From assembly GCF_947499265.1 (NCBI RefSeq), contig NZ_CANMNK010000015.1:1-46153 (forward strand): a stretch of DNA of 46,153 nucleotides. The letters run 5' to 3'. Source of the stretch: an uncultured Roseobacter sp. GTDB taxonomy: Bacteria; Pseudomonadota; Alphaproteobacteria; Rhodobacterales; Rhodobacteraceae. The notes under the pieces were generated by a model. That model ran no database searches and was not told the origin of the DNA. It saw nothing but the letters and a program-made list of their open reading frames with translations. Position 1 is the first letter of the stretch. The number at the start of each line of letters is the position of its first letter. A program made the position numbers and the translations under genes. Below, piece by piece: positions 23,079 through 30,658 of this stretch.

Positions 23079-24329
23079 CTACTCATGCACGACGGGTCTG
23101 CGCGGTGAGAAGTCATGGATTTCTGCGGACCCGCTGGCGCCTGTGCTGCGCGTCGGGTGCCGCCGGAACTGCGAGGGCGTCATGCCGGTTTCGCGCCTGA
23201 AGGCCTTGTAAAAGGACGAACGCGAATTGAACCCGACATCATAGGCCAGCACCAGAACGGTCTCATCAGATGTATCCATTTGCTGCACAGCATCCTTGAT
23301 GCGCCAGCGATTGACGTAGTCGAAAAAGCTCTCGCCCAGCGTCTCGTTTAGCGTCTGTGACACGTAGTTGGAGGTGGCACCGATGTGCTTGGCCAAGTCC
23401 CAGAGCGATAAATTGGGGTCGCGATAGAGAAGATCCCGCATCATCGCCCTTTCAATTTTTGCAGCGATGCGCTTTGCGTGATCCGACGTAAGCGCGGAGT
23501 TCTTGTATTTCGCGGTCTCTTTGGACGCCTGTAATTCGGCGTGGTCGCTTTCATCGATCTCGCGGAGCAGACCCGGGTTCTGACGCAGCCCCCAAAGCGC
23601 GATCACCCATATGAGGCTGCCGCTGATCACCTGATTGACAACTTCAGGATTGATCGCGGGGGTGGCCCAATCCCACAACCCAACCAATTTCAACAGCAGC
23701 ACGGCCACGTTGAAAACCCAGAACGCGGCGCCGACGAGCGCGATCCACCAGACCCAGTTCAGCTCGCGGCTTTCGGTGCTGGCGAAGAGGTCTTTGAGAC
23801 GGGAATTGTAGGTGACCAGCAGCCGGATCGTGATGACGAGATAGGTCGCGACCTGCACATAGAACAGGACAAGCACGGCATAGACGCTGAGAATCAAAAA
23901 CTGGATCCAGGGTGTGATTATGTCGATGCCCGCCCCTTCGATCAGCGCCATCGGCAAGTTCAGATAGAGCCACACAAAAACCGTGGCCGCAAAAAACGGC
24001 AACAGGTGCAGCATCTTGTAGCGCACCCTCTCTTCATCATCCTCAGAGGTCAAAGCGCGGACATAAAGCCAAAACAGCGGCGCTTGTGTCATGGCGATCG
24101 GAACCGTGATTGCATTGGCCAGCTTGACGAGTACGGGCGCGGTCTCCGGACCGTTGGCGGCACTGAAAATGGTCAAACAGCAGTTCAGCGCTTCCGCCAC
24201 AAAGAACAGAGCGAGGGGCAGGTAAACCCGCCTGTGTGTCTTGCGCAGAAGCAGCAGGTTTGCACAGATCAGCGACAGGCCAAGCAGGAAGGCCGCCGAC
24301 CCGAGCATGAAAACCTCTGCCTCTGTCAT
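23079..24329 (-). CDS. Membrane-bound AraC-family regulator
   Basis: The 416 residues consist of seven or eight membrane helices (residues about 5-260; LGSAAFLLGLSLICANLLLL, PLALFFVAEALNCCLTIF, LLPFFAATVFVWLYLNLP and so on) followed by a cytoplasmic AraC DNA-binding domain (about 300-400; LSLWDLAKHIGATSNYVSQTLNETLGESFFDYVNRWR and VLALAYDVGFNSRSSFYKAFRRETGMTPSQFRR). This is the arrangement of membrane-integral AraC regulators that sense an envelope signal. It is divergent from the MipA-like outer-membrane protein (24599), a likely target. The start at 24329 is one of two plausible ATGs (also 24308). Confidence 0.88.
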   Translation of the reverse strand: MTEAEVFMLGSAAFLLGLSLICANLLLLRKTHRRVYLPLALFFVAEALNCCLTIFSAANGPETAPVLVKLANAITVPIAMTQAPLFWLYVRALTSEDDEERVRYKMLHLLPFFAATVFVWLYLNLPMALIEGAGIDIITPWIQFLILSVYAVLVLFYVQVATYLVITIRLLVTYNSRLKDLFASTESRELNWVWWIALVGAAFWVFNVAVLLLKLVGLWDWATPAINPEVVNQVISGSLIWVIALWGLRQNPGLLREIDESDHAELQASKETAKYKNSALTSDHAKRIAAKIERAMMRDLLYRDPNLSLWDLAKHIGATSNYVSQTLNETLGESFFDYVNRWRIKDAVQQMDTSDETVLVLAYDVGFNSRSSFYKAFRRETGMTPSQFRRHPTRSTGASGSAEIHDFSPRRPVVHE

Positions 24330-24598
24330 TACCCGAACCCTGCTCCACCTGACCAAATGCGTCGCCCGGTCATACCGGCGCCTGCCCAAGCGCGACAAGA
24401 CAAGCGGGTTGAAAAGAGTGTCTTTCCCGTCAGGAAAGCACATTTTCGCGCAATGAGGGCCGGGCAGCGTTGGATATACCTCTGTGTCTTCATGCGGCGC
24501 GCGACCGCCAAAGGTCCTCCCACACACAGAGAGACGACGCGGCGGTCCGGATCGTTCAAAGCGTCCTGACAATCAGGCAATTCTCAGGAACGCGTATC

Positions 24599-25351
24599 AT
24601 GACATCGAACCAAACCGTCGGCGCGCTTTGCACGCTCGCAATCCTTGCGCCCACATCAGCATTCGCGGACGGCCCGCAGGCAAATGGTCAGTGGGTCGCT
24701 GGCGCCCTCTTGGGCTATTCACGCGACATCTATGAGGGTGAGGGCGGCAAACTCAGCGGCGCTCCCTATCTCTCCTACAGCACAGGCCGCCTGAGCATCG
24801 GGTTTGAGGGAATAACCTACCGGGCCTATCAAAGCGACGCCTTCAAGGTGGCGCTGGTCGTGGCACCCGGCGCGTCACCGGATTTTCCTGATGACAACCC
24901 GATCTTCGCAGGGCTGGATCGTGGCACTGCCATCGATGTCGGCGGTACCATCTCATATTCATTCGACAGATTTTATCTGTCTGGCACAGCACTGCACGAT
25001 ATCTCGTCCGAGCATGAGGGCTACCAGATCGAGACAAAGATCGGCGCCGTTGTCCAAACCGATCCCTTCACCATCGATGCAGGCATCGGCGCACGGTACC
25101 GCGACGCCAAGCTGAGCAATTTCCTGATCGGTGTTGCCGCTGCCGAAGCAAATGCAAACCGCGCCGCCTATGATGCGGGCAGCACGATTGAGCCATTTCT
25201 GAGTGTGTCGATCACAATGCCACTCTCGGAGAAAACGTCACTGACCGGCGGTTTCGAATATTCGCTGCTCAGCCAGGAAATCCGGGACAGCCCGCTGGTT
25301 GGAAGGGATAGCAGCTATGGCATCGGGCTTGGTGTAATCCACCGGTTTTGA
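24599..25351 (+). CDS. MipA/OmpV-family outer-membrane protein
   Basis: The 250-residue protein has a signal peptide (MTSNQTVGALCTLAILAPTSAFA, cleavage after AFA near residue 23) and then beta-strand-rich sequence with alternating aromatic residues: GALLGYSRDIYEGEGGKLSGAPYLSYSTGRLSIGFEGITYRAY, typical of MipA/OmpV. It ends in a strand terminating with Phe (GIGLGVIHRF), the outer-membrane insertion signal. It would form a small barrel in the outer membrane. Start ATG 24599 follows AGGA. Probably regulated by the divergent membrane AraC protein (inference). Confidence 0.88.
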   Translation: MTSNQTVGALCTLAILAPTSAFADGPQANGQWVAGALLGYSRDIYEGEGGKLSGAPYLSYSTGRLSIGFEGITYRAYQSDAFKVALVVAPGASPDFPDDNPIFAGLDRGTAIDVGGTISYSFDRFYLSGTALHDISSEHEGYQIETKIGAVVQTDPFTIDAGIGARYRDAKLSNFLIGVAAAEANANRAAYDAGSTIEPFLSVSITMPLSEKTSLTGGFEYSLLSQEIRDSPLVGRDSSYGIGLGVIHRF

Positions 25352-25386
25352 CCGGACAACGCGGTGGCGCAAAAATCGCGACAGGG

Positions 25387-26331
25387 CTAAACCTTTGTTC
25401 TGAATGCTCTCGGGCTTCGATCAAAATGCTTGCGAAACTGCGTTGAGAAGCTTTGCAAATTGGAGAAACCATAGCGAAACGCGATCTCGCTGATGGATTG
25501 CGCATCATAGCGCGGGTCGCTCAGGTCACGCGCGACCCCATCAAGACGCTTTTGCCTGATGAAACCAGCGATTGATGTGCCTTCCTTGGCGAAAATACTG
25601 TTCAGGCGGCGCACCGACATCCCGATTGCGCGTGCGACCAGATCACGGTTCAGATCGGGGTTGGACAGATTATCACTGATCATCGCCTTTGCGCGCAAAA
25701 GCACGTGCTGCTCCGGTGAGGAAAGTTCCACCGCGGCCTGGCTTTCAGCGGCAAGCCCGGTGGCGATCAGATCGATCAGCGTCTCCTGAACCAGCTCCTG
25801 CTGGGTCGTGTTCTCAGAATTCAGATGCTCCGCAAAGGCCAGAATATTCTGGCGCACCAGCTTGCCCAGACCCTGCGTTCCATCGATCCGGCGGGCGGTC
25901 AGCACCCGCGCATTGGGCAGACGGTCCAAAAGCTTGTCAGCCGAGAGCTGTACAACGGTCTGGCTGAAATTCTCCGCCAGATCGAGCGCATATGGATCGG
26001 TGCTGGAATAAAGCGCCATATCACCTGCGCGCAAAAGGGCAGCATTGCCAAACTGCGTGATCCGCGATGTCTTGTCGGTCTGCAAACTGAGCAGAAAGTA
26101 AGAATCGGTGGACGCGTTGATGTCGCGCTTGCGCCGTTCCACTCTATGCGCCAGTCCCGAGACCCGCGAGATCGACAGCGCAGAATGCCGGGAGATGTCG
26201 ATCAACCCCCTGAAGTTCTGACGGTTGTCGGTCTCACATCCCAGCTGCACATAGCTGTCGCACATCGCATCACGCCAGAACGAGAACCGATCCCGGGCGT
26301 CTACCTCTTCGGTGTCATAGCGGGTTTGCAT
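25387..26331 (-). CDS. AraC-family transcriptional regulator of the nitrilase locus
   Basis: The 314-residue protein has an N-terminal AraC-binding-like domain (RFSFWRDAMCDSYVQLGCE near residue 16-34; SYFLLSLQTDKTSRITQFG) and a C-terminal double helix-turn-helix (DLNRDLVARAIGMSVRRLNSIFAKEGTSIAGFIRQKRLDGVARDLSDP and SISEIAFRYGFSNLQSFSTQFRKHFDRSPRAFR). It is divergent from the nitrilase, which it probably activates. An 8-base direct repeat CAYGTGCA lies between the genes. Start: ATG 26331; a TTG at 26337 has a better-spaced GAGGA and cannot be excluded. Confidence 0.9.
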   Translation of the reverse strand: MQTRYDTEEVDARDRFSFWRDAMCDSYVQLGCETDNRQNFRGLIDISRHSALSISRVSGLAHRVERRKRDINASTDSYFLLSLQTDKTSRITQFGNAALLRAGDMALYSSTDPYALDLAENFSQTVVQLSADKLLDRLPNARVLTARRIDGTQGLGKLVRQNILAFAEHLNSENTTQQELVQETLIDLIATGLAAESQAAVELSSPEQHVLLRAKAMISDNLSNPDLNRDLVARAIGMSVRRLNSIFAKEGTSIAGFIRQKRLDGVARDLSDPRYDAQSISEIAFRYGFSNLQSFSTQFRKHFDRSPRAFRTKV

Positions 26332-26413
26332 ATCCAATTTGTGAAATCCTCACCCTCTTGTTTGGCCCGCAATGCCCAAAAAAACAAGTTTTTCCGCCCA
26401 AAATCAAAAGACG

Positions 26414-26432
26414 CATGTGCACCTCACGTGCA
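26414..26432. promoter_or_regulatory. Direct repeat, candidate AraC binding site before the nitrilase
   Basis: CATGTGCA (26414-26421) and CACGTGCA (26425-26432) are spaced 11 bases start to start, one helical turn, as expected for an AraC-type activator contacting two half-sites. It ends 31 bases before the nitrilase ATG, which is close for an activator, so a role in the -35 region is uncertain. Confidence 0.4.
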
Positions 26433-26463
26433 GGCTGCTGCCTTAAAAACAAGGAGGTAAAAC

Positions 26464-27495
26464 ATGTCACAATTCAAAGTTGCCGCGGTTCAGGCCGCGC
26501 CATCGTTCCTGGATGTTGCCGCTGGTATCACCCGCGCGGTCGCCTTCATCGAAGAAGCCGCCCAAAAGGGTGCAAAGCTCGTGGTTTTTCCCGAGACCTG
26601 GCTGCCGGGGTACCCAAACCATATCTGGCTCGGCCCCGTTGCTTGGCAAATGCAGTTTGTGGGGCGTTACTTTGAGAATTCCATCGAGGCCGGTGATGTC
26701 CATGACAAGGCCATCGCCAAAGCCGCGCGGGACAATAGTATCCAGGTGTCGCTCGGCCTGTCGGAGCGGGCGGGTGGCAGCCTATACATCGCGCAATGGC
26801 ATTACGACGAGACCGGGGAGTTGATCAAACGCCGCCGCAAGCTCAAGCCCACCCATGTGGAACGGACCGTTTTTGGTGAGGGCGACGGCTCTGACCTTGT
26901 GGTGAAGGACACCGCCATCGGGCGGATCGGGCAGCTGTCGTGCTGGGAACATCTGCAGCCGCTGTCGAAATATGCGATGTATGCGCAGGACGAACAAATT
27001 CACTGCGCCGCCTGGCCCAACCTCAAGCTTTATGAGGGTGGTGCATATGCGCTTGGCCATCAGGTGAATAATGCTGCCTCAATGCTCTATGCGGTGGAGG
27101 GCGGTTGTTTCGTGATTGCCGCCTGCGCGCTGGTCAGTAAGGAGCAGCAGGACATCCTGTGCGAAGGCGACCCCCAGAAAGAGGCGCTGTGCCCGGTGGG
27201 TGGCGGATACACCCGCATCTACGCGCCCGATGGTCAATCCATTGGCGCGGATTTGGCGGATACCGAAGAGGGGTTGGTCATGGCTGATATCGATCTCAGC
27301 ATGATCGCATATGCCAAGGCGGCGGCAGACCCTGCGGGCCATTATTCGCGCCCTGATGTCACGCGTTTGATGCTCAACAGCAAACCACAGCGTCCGGTTA
27401 TGGCCTTCGATGAGACAGCAGGGCTGGCGATGGAGGCGGCAGAAGGCGCCGCTGCGGAGGCCGATGTGGTCGAAATCGCTTCGGCGGCGGAATAA
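26464..27495 (+). CDS. Nitrilase
   Basis: The 343-residue carbon-nitrogen hydrolase has the nitrilase catalytic triad Glu44 (VVFPETW), Lys126 (RRRKLKPTH) and Cys160 (QLSCWEH). The CWEH context is that of true nitrilases acting on aliphatic or arylaliphatic nitriles, converting them to the carboxylic acid and ammonia without free amide. It is cytoplasmic. Start 26464 is preceded by a perfect AGGAGGT six bases upstream, suggesting strong translation. The last 30 residues are Ala/Glu-rich and not part of the fold. A terminator-like hairpin separates it from the PNPOx-fold gene. Confidence 0.92.
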   Translation: MSQFKVAAVQAAPSFLDVAAGITRAVAFIEEAAQKGAKLVVFPETWLPGYPNHIWLGPVAWQMQFVGRYFENSIEAGDVHDKAIAKAARDNSIQVSLGLSERAGGSLYIAQWHYDETGELIKRRRKLKPTHVERTVFGEGDGSDLVVKDTAIGRIGQLSCWEHLQPLSKYAMYAQDEQIHCAAWPNLKLYEGGAYALGHQVNNAASMLYAVEGGCFVIAACALVSKEQQDILCEGDPQKEALCPVGGGYTRIYAPDGQSIGADLADTEEGLVMADIDLSMIAYAKAAADPAGHYSRPDVTRLMLNSKPQRPVMAFDETAGLAMEAAEGAAAEADVVEIASAAE

Positions 27496-27506
27496 ACGCA
27501 CCCCCT

Positions 27507-27531
27507 GACCCCGTGCCGCGTGGGGTCTTTT
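27507..27531 (+). terminator. Intrinsic terminator-like hairpin after the nitrilase
   Basis: GACCCC (27507-27512), 9-base loop, GGGGTC (27522-27527) and TTTT. The stem is short, so some read-through into the PNPOx-fold gene that starts 20 bases later is likely; it may tune expression of the second gene. Confidence 0.6.
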
Positions 27532-27550
27532 GCACAATCCGGAGGGCAGC

Positions 27551-28216
27551 ATGCCAACACCCGATGCATTCTATACGAAGTCCCAGCGCGCCCTGCAGAA
27601 AGAGGGCAAGCACGAAGGCTTGTCAGAAGTGGTGGTGCACGCCATCGTGCGCGATGAATTGGAAGAGATCCACACCGAGTATATCAGCAGCCGCGACTAC
27701 TTCTTTCTGTCAACGGTAAATGGCAAAGGCGAGCCAACCGTTTCCTATAAGGGCGGTGAAGTGGGGTTTGTCAAAGTGCTGTCGTCCAATCGCCTGATCT
27801 TTCCCAATTACGATGGGAACGGCATGTGGCTGTCCATGGGCAATATCGACGAGGCCGCCAAGATCGGTATGCTGTTCATGGATATGGTCACCCCCTGGCG
27901 CATCCGCGTGCAAGGCACGGCCAAACTCAGCCGCGATGCGGATATGATTGCGCAATTCCCCGGCAGCAACATGGTTGTCGACGTGGCGGTGGATGTCGTG
28001 TTTCAGAATTGCGCCCGTTATATCCACAAGCACACGCGGGTTGAGAGCTCACCCTACGTGCCGGATGCCGACGGCAAGCAGCCCTACCCCGCCTGGAAAC
28101 GGATCGATCCGATCCAGCCCTTCTTGCATCCAGACGATCAGGGCAAAGCAGCACAGGAAGGCGGCACGATCACAGAAGAAGAATACCTGGAGAAAGTGGC
28201 CAAAGGCATATCCTGA
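27551..28216 (+). CDS. Pyridoxamine 5'-phosphate oxidase-fold protein
   Basis: The 221-residue product has the split-barrel flavin-binding fold: SRDYFFLSTVNGKGEPTVSYKGGEVGFVKVL and LIFPNYDGNGMWLSMGNIDEAAKIGMLFMDM followed by WRIRVQGTAKLS. These PNPOx-like proteins bind FMN, F420 or heme. The GYRGGxxGFV-like (SYKGGEVGFVKV) pattern is common in flavin-binding members. Start 27551 follows GGAGGG. It follows the nitrilase by 55 bases, so it probably serves the same pathway, perhaps in forming or handling the nitrile (for example by oxidation of an oxime or amine), which is inference. Confidence 0.85.
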   Translation: MPTPDAFYTKSQRALQKEGKHEGLSEVVVHAIVRDELEEIHTEYISSRDYFFLSTVNGKGEPTVSYKGGEVGFVKVLSSNRLIFPNYDGNGMWLSMGNIDEAAKIGMLFMDMVTPWRIRVQGTAKLSRDADMIAQFPGSNMVVDVAVDVVFQNCARYIHKHTRVESSPYVPDADGKQPYPAWKRIDPIQPFLHPDDQGKAAQEGGTITEEEYLEKVAKGIS

Positions 28217-28236
28217 CGGGTCGTCGTCGCGAACCC

Positions 28237-28269
28237 GAGGTTGGGGTGGTCGAGGATAACCCCGACCTC
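28237..28269. terminator. Long hairpin between convergent genes
   Basis: GAGGTTGGGGT and ACCCCGACCTC form an 11-bp stem (one G-T pair) with an 11-base loop. It lies between the ends of the PNPOx-fold gene and the secreted NTF2-like gene. No T run follows on either strand, so it may be a 3'-end stabiliser or a Rho-assisted end. Confidence 0.45.
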
Positions 28270-28296
28270 TCCACCCGCGAATGCGCGCGGCGCGTC

Positions 28297-28758
28297 CTAG
28301 GACCCTCCATCAGCCGCGTGCTGGTTGAACATGTCGACGACAATGTTCCAAGCTTCACCATCGCGTTCGAGAACGAATAGATAGGTGCCTTGCGCCTTTA
28401 CGCCGACCTTCTCGATATCAGCCTCATAGCGGCCGATCATCACGGCCTGTGTCCCGTCGTCTGATACGATCAGCTCATCAAAACTATGGGTCAGCCTGCC
28501 TTCGTTTTCGATGATGAAACCGAAGGTCCCGCGTGGCACATCGAGACCTGCAACCGGCTCTTTATCCGGTGCAATCCAAAGCGGCGCGTCATCGTAAAGG
28601 TCGATGAAAGCTTCGAGATCATAGGTCGCGATGATTTCATTGTAGCGCTCGTTGTATGCGGTGAATTCCTGCTGCAGATCCAGGGGTTCGGTGGCGGCAG
28701 CAGGCAGGGACATCAGGGCCGCAAAGGCAAAGCCCGACAAAGAGGAGAGCAAGCGCAT
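28297..28758 (-). CDS. Secreted NTF2-like (DUF4440-type) protein
   Basis: The 153-residue protein has a signal peptide (MRLLSSLSGFAFAALMSLPAAA, cleavage near residue 22) and a cone-fold domain: QQEFTAYNERYNEIIATYDLEAFIDLYDDAPLWIAPD, then GRLTHSFDELIVSDDGTQAVMIGRYE and a C-terminal strand pair WNIVVDMFN. It should reside in the periplasm. It is the third gene of a minus-strand set led by the peroxiredoxin. No activity is known. Confidence 0.8.
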   Translation of the reverse strand: MRLLSSLSGFAFAALMSLPAAATEPLDLQQEFTAYNERYNEIIATYDLEAFIDLYDDAPLWIAPDKEPVAGLDVPRGTFGFIIENEGRLTHSFDELIVSDDGTQAVMIGRYEADIEKVGVKAQGTYLFVLERDGEAWNIVVDMFNQHAADGGS

Positions 28759-28806
28759 GGTCTTGTCCTTTCAGAAGAGATTGGGTTTTGGACGGGGAAT
28801 GCGGGT

Positions 28807-29205
28807 TCAGGTGCCGTCGGGGCGCAGGAAAATCACTTCGCGCGTCACCTGCCAACGGTCGTCTTCGAAAATCAGATCAATGCTGAGCGTCAGGTCCATA
28901 TCGACCCCGCTGAGATCATTCTTGCGCGACAAAAGCACATGGGCGGTATCCTCATTCACATCGATGCTGTGATATTTTGCCCAGGTGTTCATCGGCGGAT
29001 CGCCGGCGTCGCGTTTTGACGCGAACAGGCCTTTGAACGCGGCCTTATCAGCAGTGTTCAAATTGTGATCATTGTCGATCATCACGACGTGCAACCTGTC
29101 ATGATAGATGCGGTCCAGGACCTCCACGTCATAGGATGTCGCGGTCTGAATGAGGTCATCGATGGCCTTGCGAACCTGTTGAACCTCGGCGCTTTCGGGT
29201 GTCAT
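28807..29205 (-). CDS. NTF2-like (DUF4440-type) protein, cytoplasmic
   Basis: The 132-residue protein is the cytoplasmic counterpart of the next gene: VRKAIDDLIQTATSYDVEVLDRIYHDRLHVVMIDNDH, then YHSIDVNEDTAHVLLSRKNDL and a final strand DRWQVTREVIFLRPDG. The start at 29205 follows AAGGA with a ten-base gap; longer frames reaching 29370 overlap the peroxiredoxin and are not convincing. It lies between the peroxiredoxin and a secreted paralogue of the same fold, both transcribed in the same direction. Confidence 0.8.
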   Translation of the reverse strand: MTPESAEVQQVRKAIDDLIQTATSYDVEVLDRIYHDRLHVVMIDNDHNLNTADKAAFKGLFASKRDAGDPPMNTWAKYHSIDVNEDTAHVLLSRKNDLSGVDMDLTLSIDLIFEDDRWQVTREVIFLRPDGT

Positions 29206-29272
29206 TTCAGTGTGTTCCTTTTGAGGATGCGTGTCGCTTGACCATGCGGGCAAGGGTGTGGTCAGAAAAGCG

Positions 29273-29812
29273 CTAAGCTGCATGCAAAGTGCCCCGGATC
29301 GGATAGTTGTTATCCGGATTGCGGATGAAGCGCAGACCGCCCAGTAGTGTTTTGAGATCCGGCCGGGCAAAGGGCGCGTTTGAGATATCCGTGACCTGCA
29401 CCCGGCCCTCCGCGTTCACAACAAAAATACCGGGTTCGGCGAAGGGCCGGTCGGTCTCCGGCGCGGAGCGCGGTTCGGAGACATAAAGCCCCAGCGCATG
29501 CATCTGACCGATGCTCAGATCATAGCCAACCGGAAAGTCGGGCGTTACCAGCGCGATCTGGTCCTGCGCCTTGTCTTCGGGGTCCGCGGAGACGGCCACC
29601 ACATCGACACCAAGCGCATGGTACTCAGGCAACAGCGCGTTCAGCTCCGTGAGGTAGCTTGTACACATTGGACAATGTTTGCCGCGATAGACTACGACCA
29701 GTTGCCAATCTCGACCCTCCGCAGGCGCGCCAAGCGTGAGCCTGTCCCCACCCAGCTGAGCAACGACGATGTCGGGAAATTGCGATCCTGCGGGAAGTTT
29801 TTGAGCTGTCAT
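29273..29812 (-). CDS. Peroxiredoxin-like AhpC/TSA protein
   Basis: The 179-residue product has a thioredoxin fold with AhpC/TSA features: LVVVYRGKHCPMCTSYLTELNAL with the CPMC pair (Cys47 and Cys50; canonical peroxiredoxins have PxxxTxxC), VVAVSADPEDKA, DFPVGYDLSIGQMHALGLY and EPGIFVVNAEGRV. The CxxC arrangement suggests a PrxQ-like or thiol-disulfide role. No signal peptide. It is divergent from a TetR regulator, with a 22-bp palindrome between them. Likely peroxide or oxidant defence. Confidence 0.87.
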   Translation of the reverse strand: MTAQKLPAGSQFPDIVVAQLGGDRLTLGAPAEGRDWQLVVVYRGKHCPMCTSYLTELNALLPEYHALGVDVVAVSADPEDKAQDQIALVTPDFPVGYDLSIGQMHALGLYVSEPRSAPETDRPFAEPGIFVVNAEGRVQVTDISNAPFARPDLKTLLGGLRFIRNPDNNYPIRGTLHAA

Positions 29813-29828
29813 CAGAGCATCCTTGCTG

Positions 29829-29850
29829 TTTTGTATTGATCGTTATAAAA
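29829..29850. promoter_or_regulatory. Palindrome between peroxiredoxin and TetR genes
   Basis: TTTTgTAttGATCgtTAtAAAA is a 22-base imperfect palindrome centred on GATC, placed 17 bases from the peroxiredoxin start and 33 bases from the TetR start. It is a fitting TetR-type operator for both divergent promoters. Confidence 0.55.
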
Positions 29851-29882
29851 TATATTGGAAAGCAAAGATCAAGAGTTTTGTA

Positions 29883-30509
29883 ATGAACGACACAAAAAAA
29901 GTTGGCAGGCCCAAGAAGTTCAATCGCGAAGAGGCGCTGCTCGGGGCCATCGGGGTGTTTTGGCGCAAGGGCTACGAAGGGGCATCGATGAAGCAGCTTA
30001 CCGACGCCATGGGCATCAACAGCCCGAGCCTCTACGCTGAATTTGGCGACAAACACGGGTTATATCTTGAGGCCATCGCGCGCTACGCAAACGACGACGC
30101 CTGCGAACCATTGGTTGCACTGGAACGAGAGGCAGACATCAAGGAAGCCGTAAAAGCCTTTCTTGAGGCGGTGATTGACTACTCAACCCACCATCAAAGC
30201 GGTGCCAAGGGATGTTTCCTCGCGTCTTGCGTCTCCACCAGTGCGGGTCATGTCGAAGGTACGGCAAAGCTGCTGCGCGATGCGATTGCGGCTACAGACA
30301 CCCGCATCGCGGCACGTTTCGACGTGGAAAAAACCCGCGGCACCCTGCCCTCGGATTTCCCGTCCAAAGATCAGGCAAAACTGCTCTTTGACCTGCGCCA
30401 GGGTCTTGTGTTTCGTGCGCGCGCGGGAATGCCAGAGGACGAACTTGCGGCGGATATTGAGAAATCTGTTGCCGCGGTTCTCGCCCCCGCGATGGTCATA
30501 CCGCATTAG
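29883..30509 (+). CDS. TetR-family transcriptional regulator
   Basis: The 208-residue protein has a TetR N-terminal HTH (REEALLGAIGVFWRKGYEGASMKQLTDAMGINSPSLYAEFGDKHGLYLEAI, residues about 15-64) and an all-alpha ligand domain with the KGCFLASCV segment (Cys pair near residue 110-115) seen in several oxidant- or electrophile-responsive TetR proteins. Start 29883 follows a GATCAAGAG-rich leader with no strong site. It probably represses the peroxiredoxin set and itself. Its stop is followed at once by a UUCG-loop terminator. Confidence 0.9.
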   Translation: MNDTKKVGRPKKFNREEALLGAIGVFWRKGYEGASMKQLTDAMGINSPSLYAEFGDKHGLYLEAIARYANDDACEPLVALEREADIKEAVKAFLEAVIDYSTHHQSGAKGCFLASCVSTSAGHVEGTAKLLRDAIAATDTRIAARFDVEKTRGTLPSDFPSKDQAKLLFDLRQGLVFRARAGMPEDELAADIEKSVAAVLAPAMVIPH

Positions 30510-30528
30510 GTTCTTCGGAACCTTTTTT
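30508..30528 (+). terminator. Intrinsic terminator with a TTCG tetraloop after the TetR gene
   Basis: AGGTTC-TTCG-GAACCT and a T run (30524-30528) overlap the last base of the TetR stop. The UUCG tetraloop is among the most stable in RNA. This is the clearest intrinsic terminator in the window. Confidence 0.85.
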
Positions 30529-30658
30529 GCCCTCTAGGGCCATGCCTGCCCTCAGATGTCCGCTCCAGACCGGGCCAGCATGTTATCGCCACGCTACTTT
30601 CTGAACCATGGTCAAAGCCATATATGATCACTGGGAAACCAGTGCATGAGGAGTACGC

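Noticed and set aside
23541..24569. A 342-codon plus-strand open frame opposite the membrane AraC gene
   Set aside because: It is antisense to a well-supported gene, its translation is rich in Gln, Arg and His with no domain pattern, and it lacks a ribosome binding site.
25339..25368. A terminator between the MipA-like and AraC genes (CCACCG and CGGTGG arms)
   Set aside because: The arms are only six bases with a 17-base loop and no T run follows on either strand.
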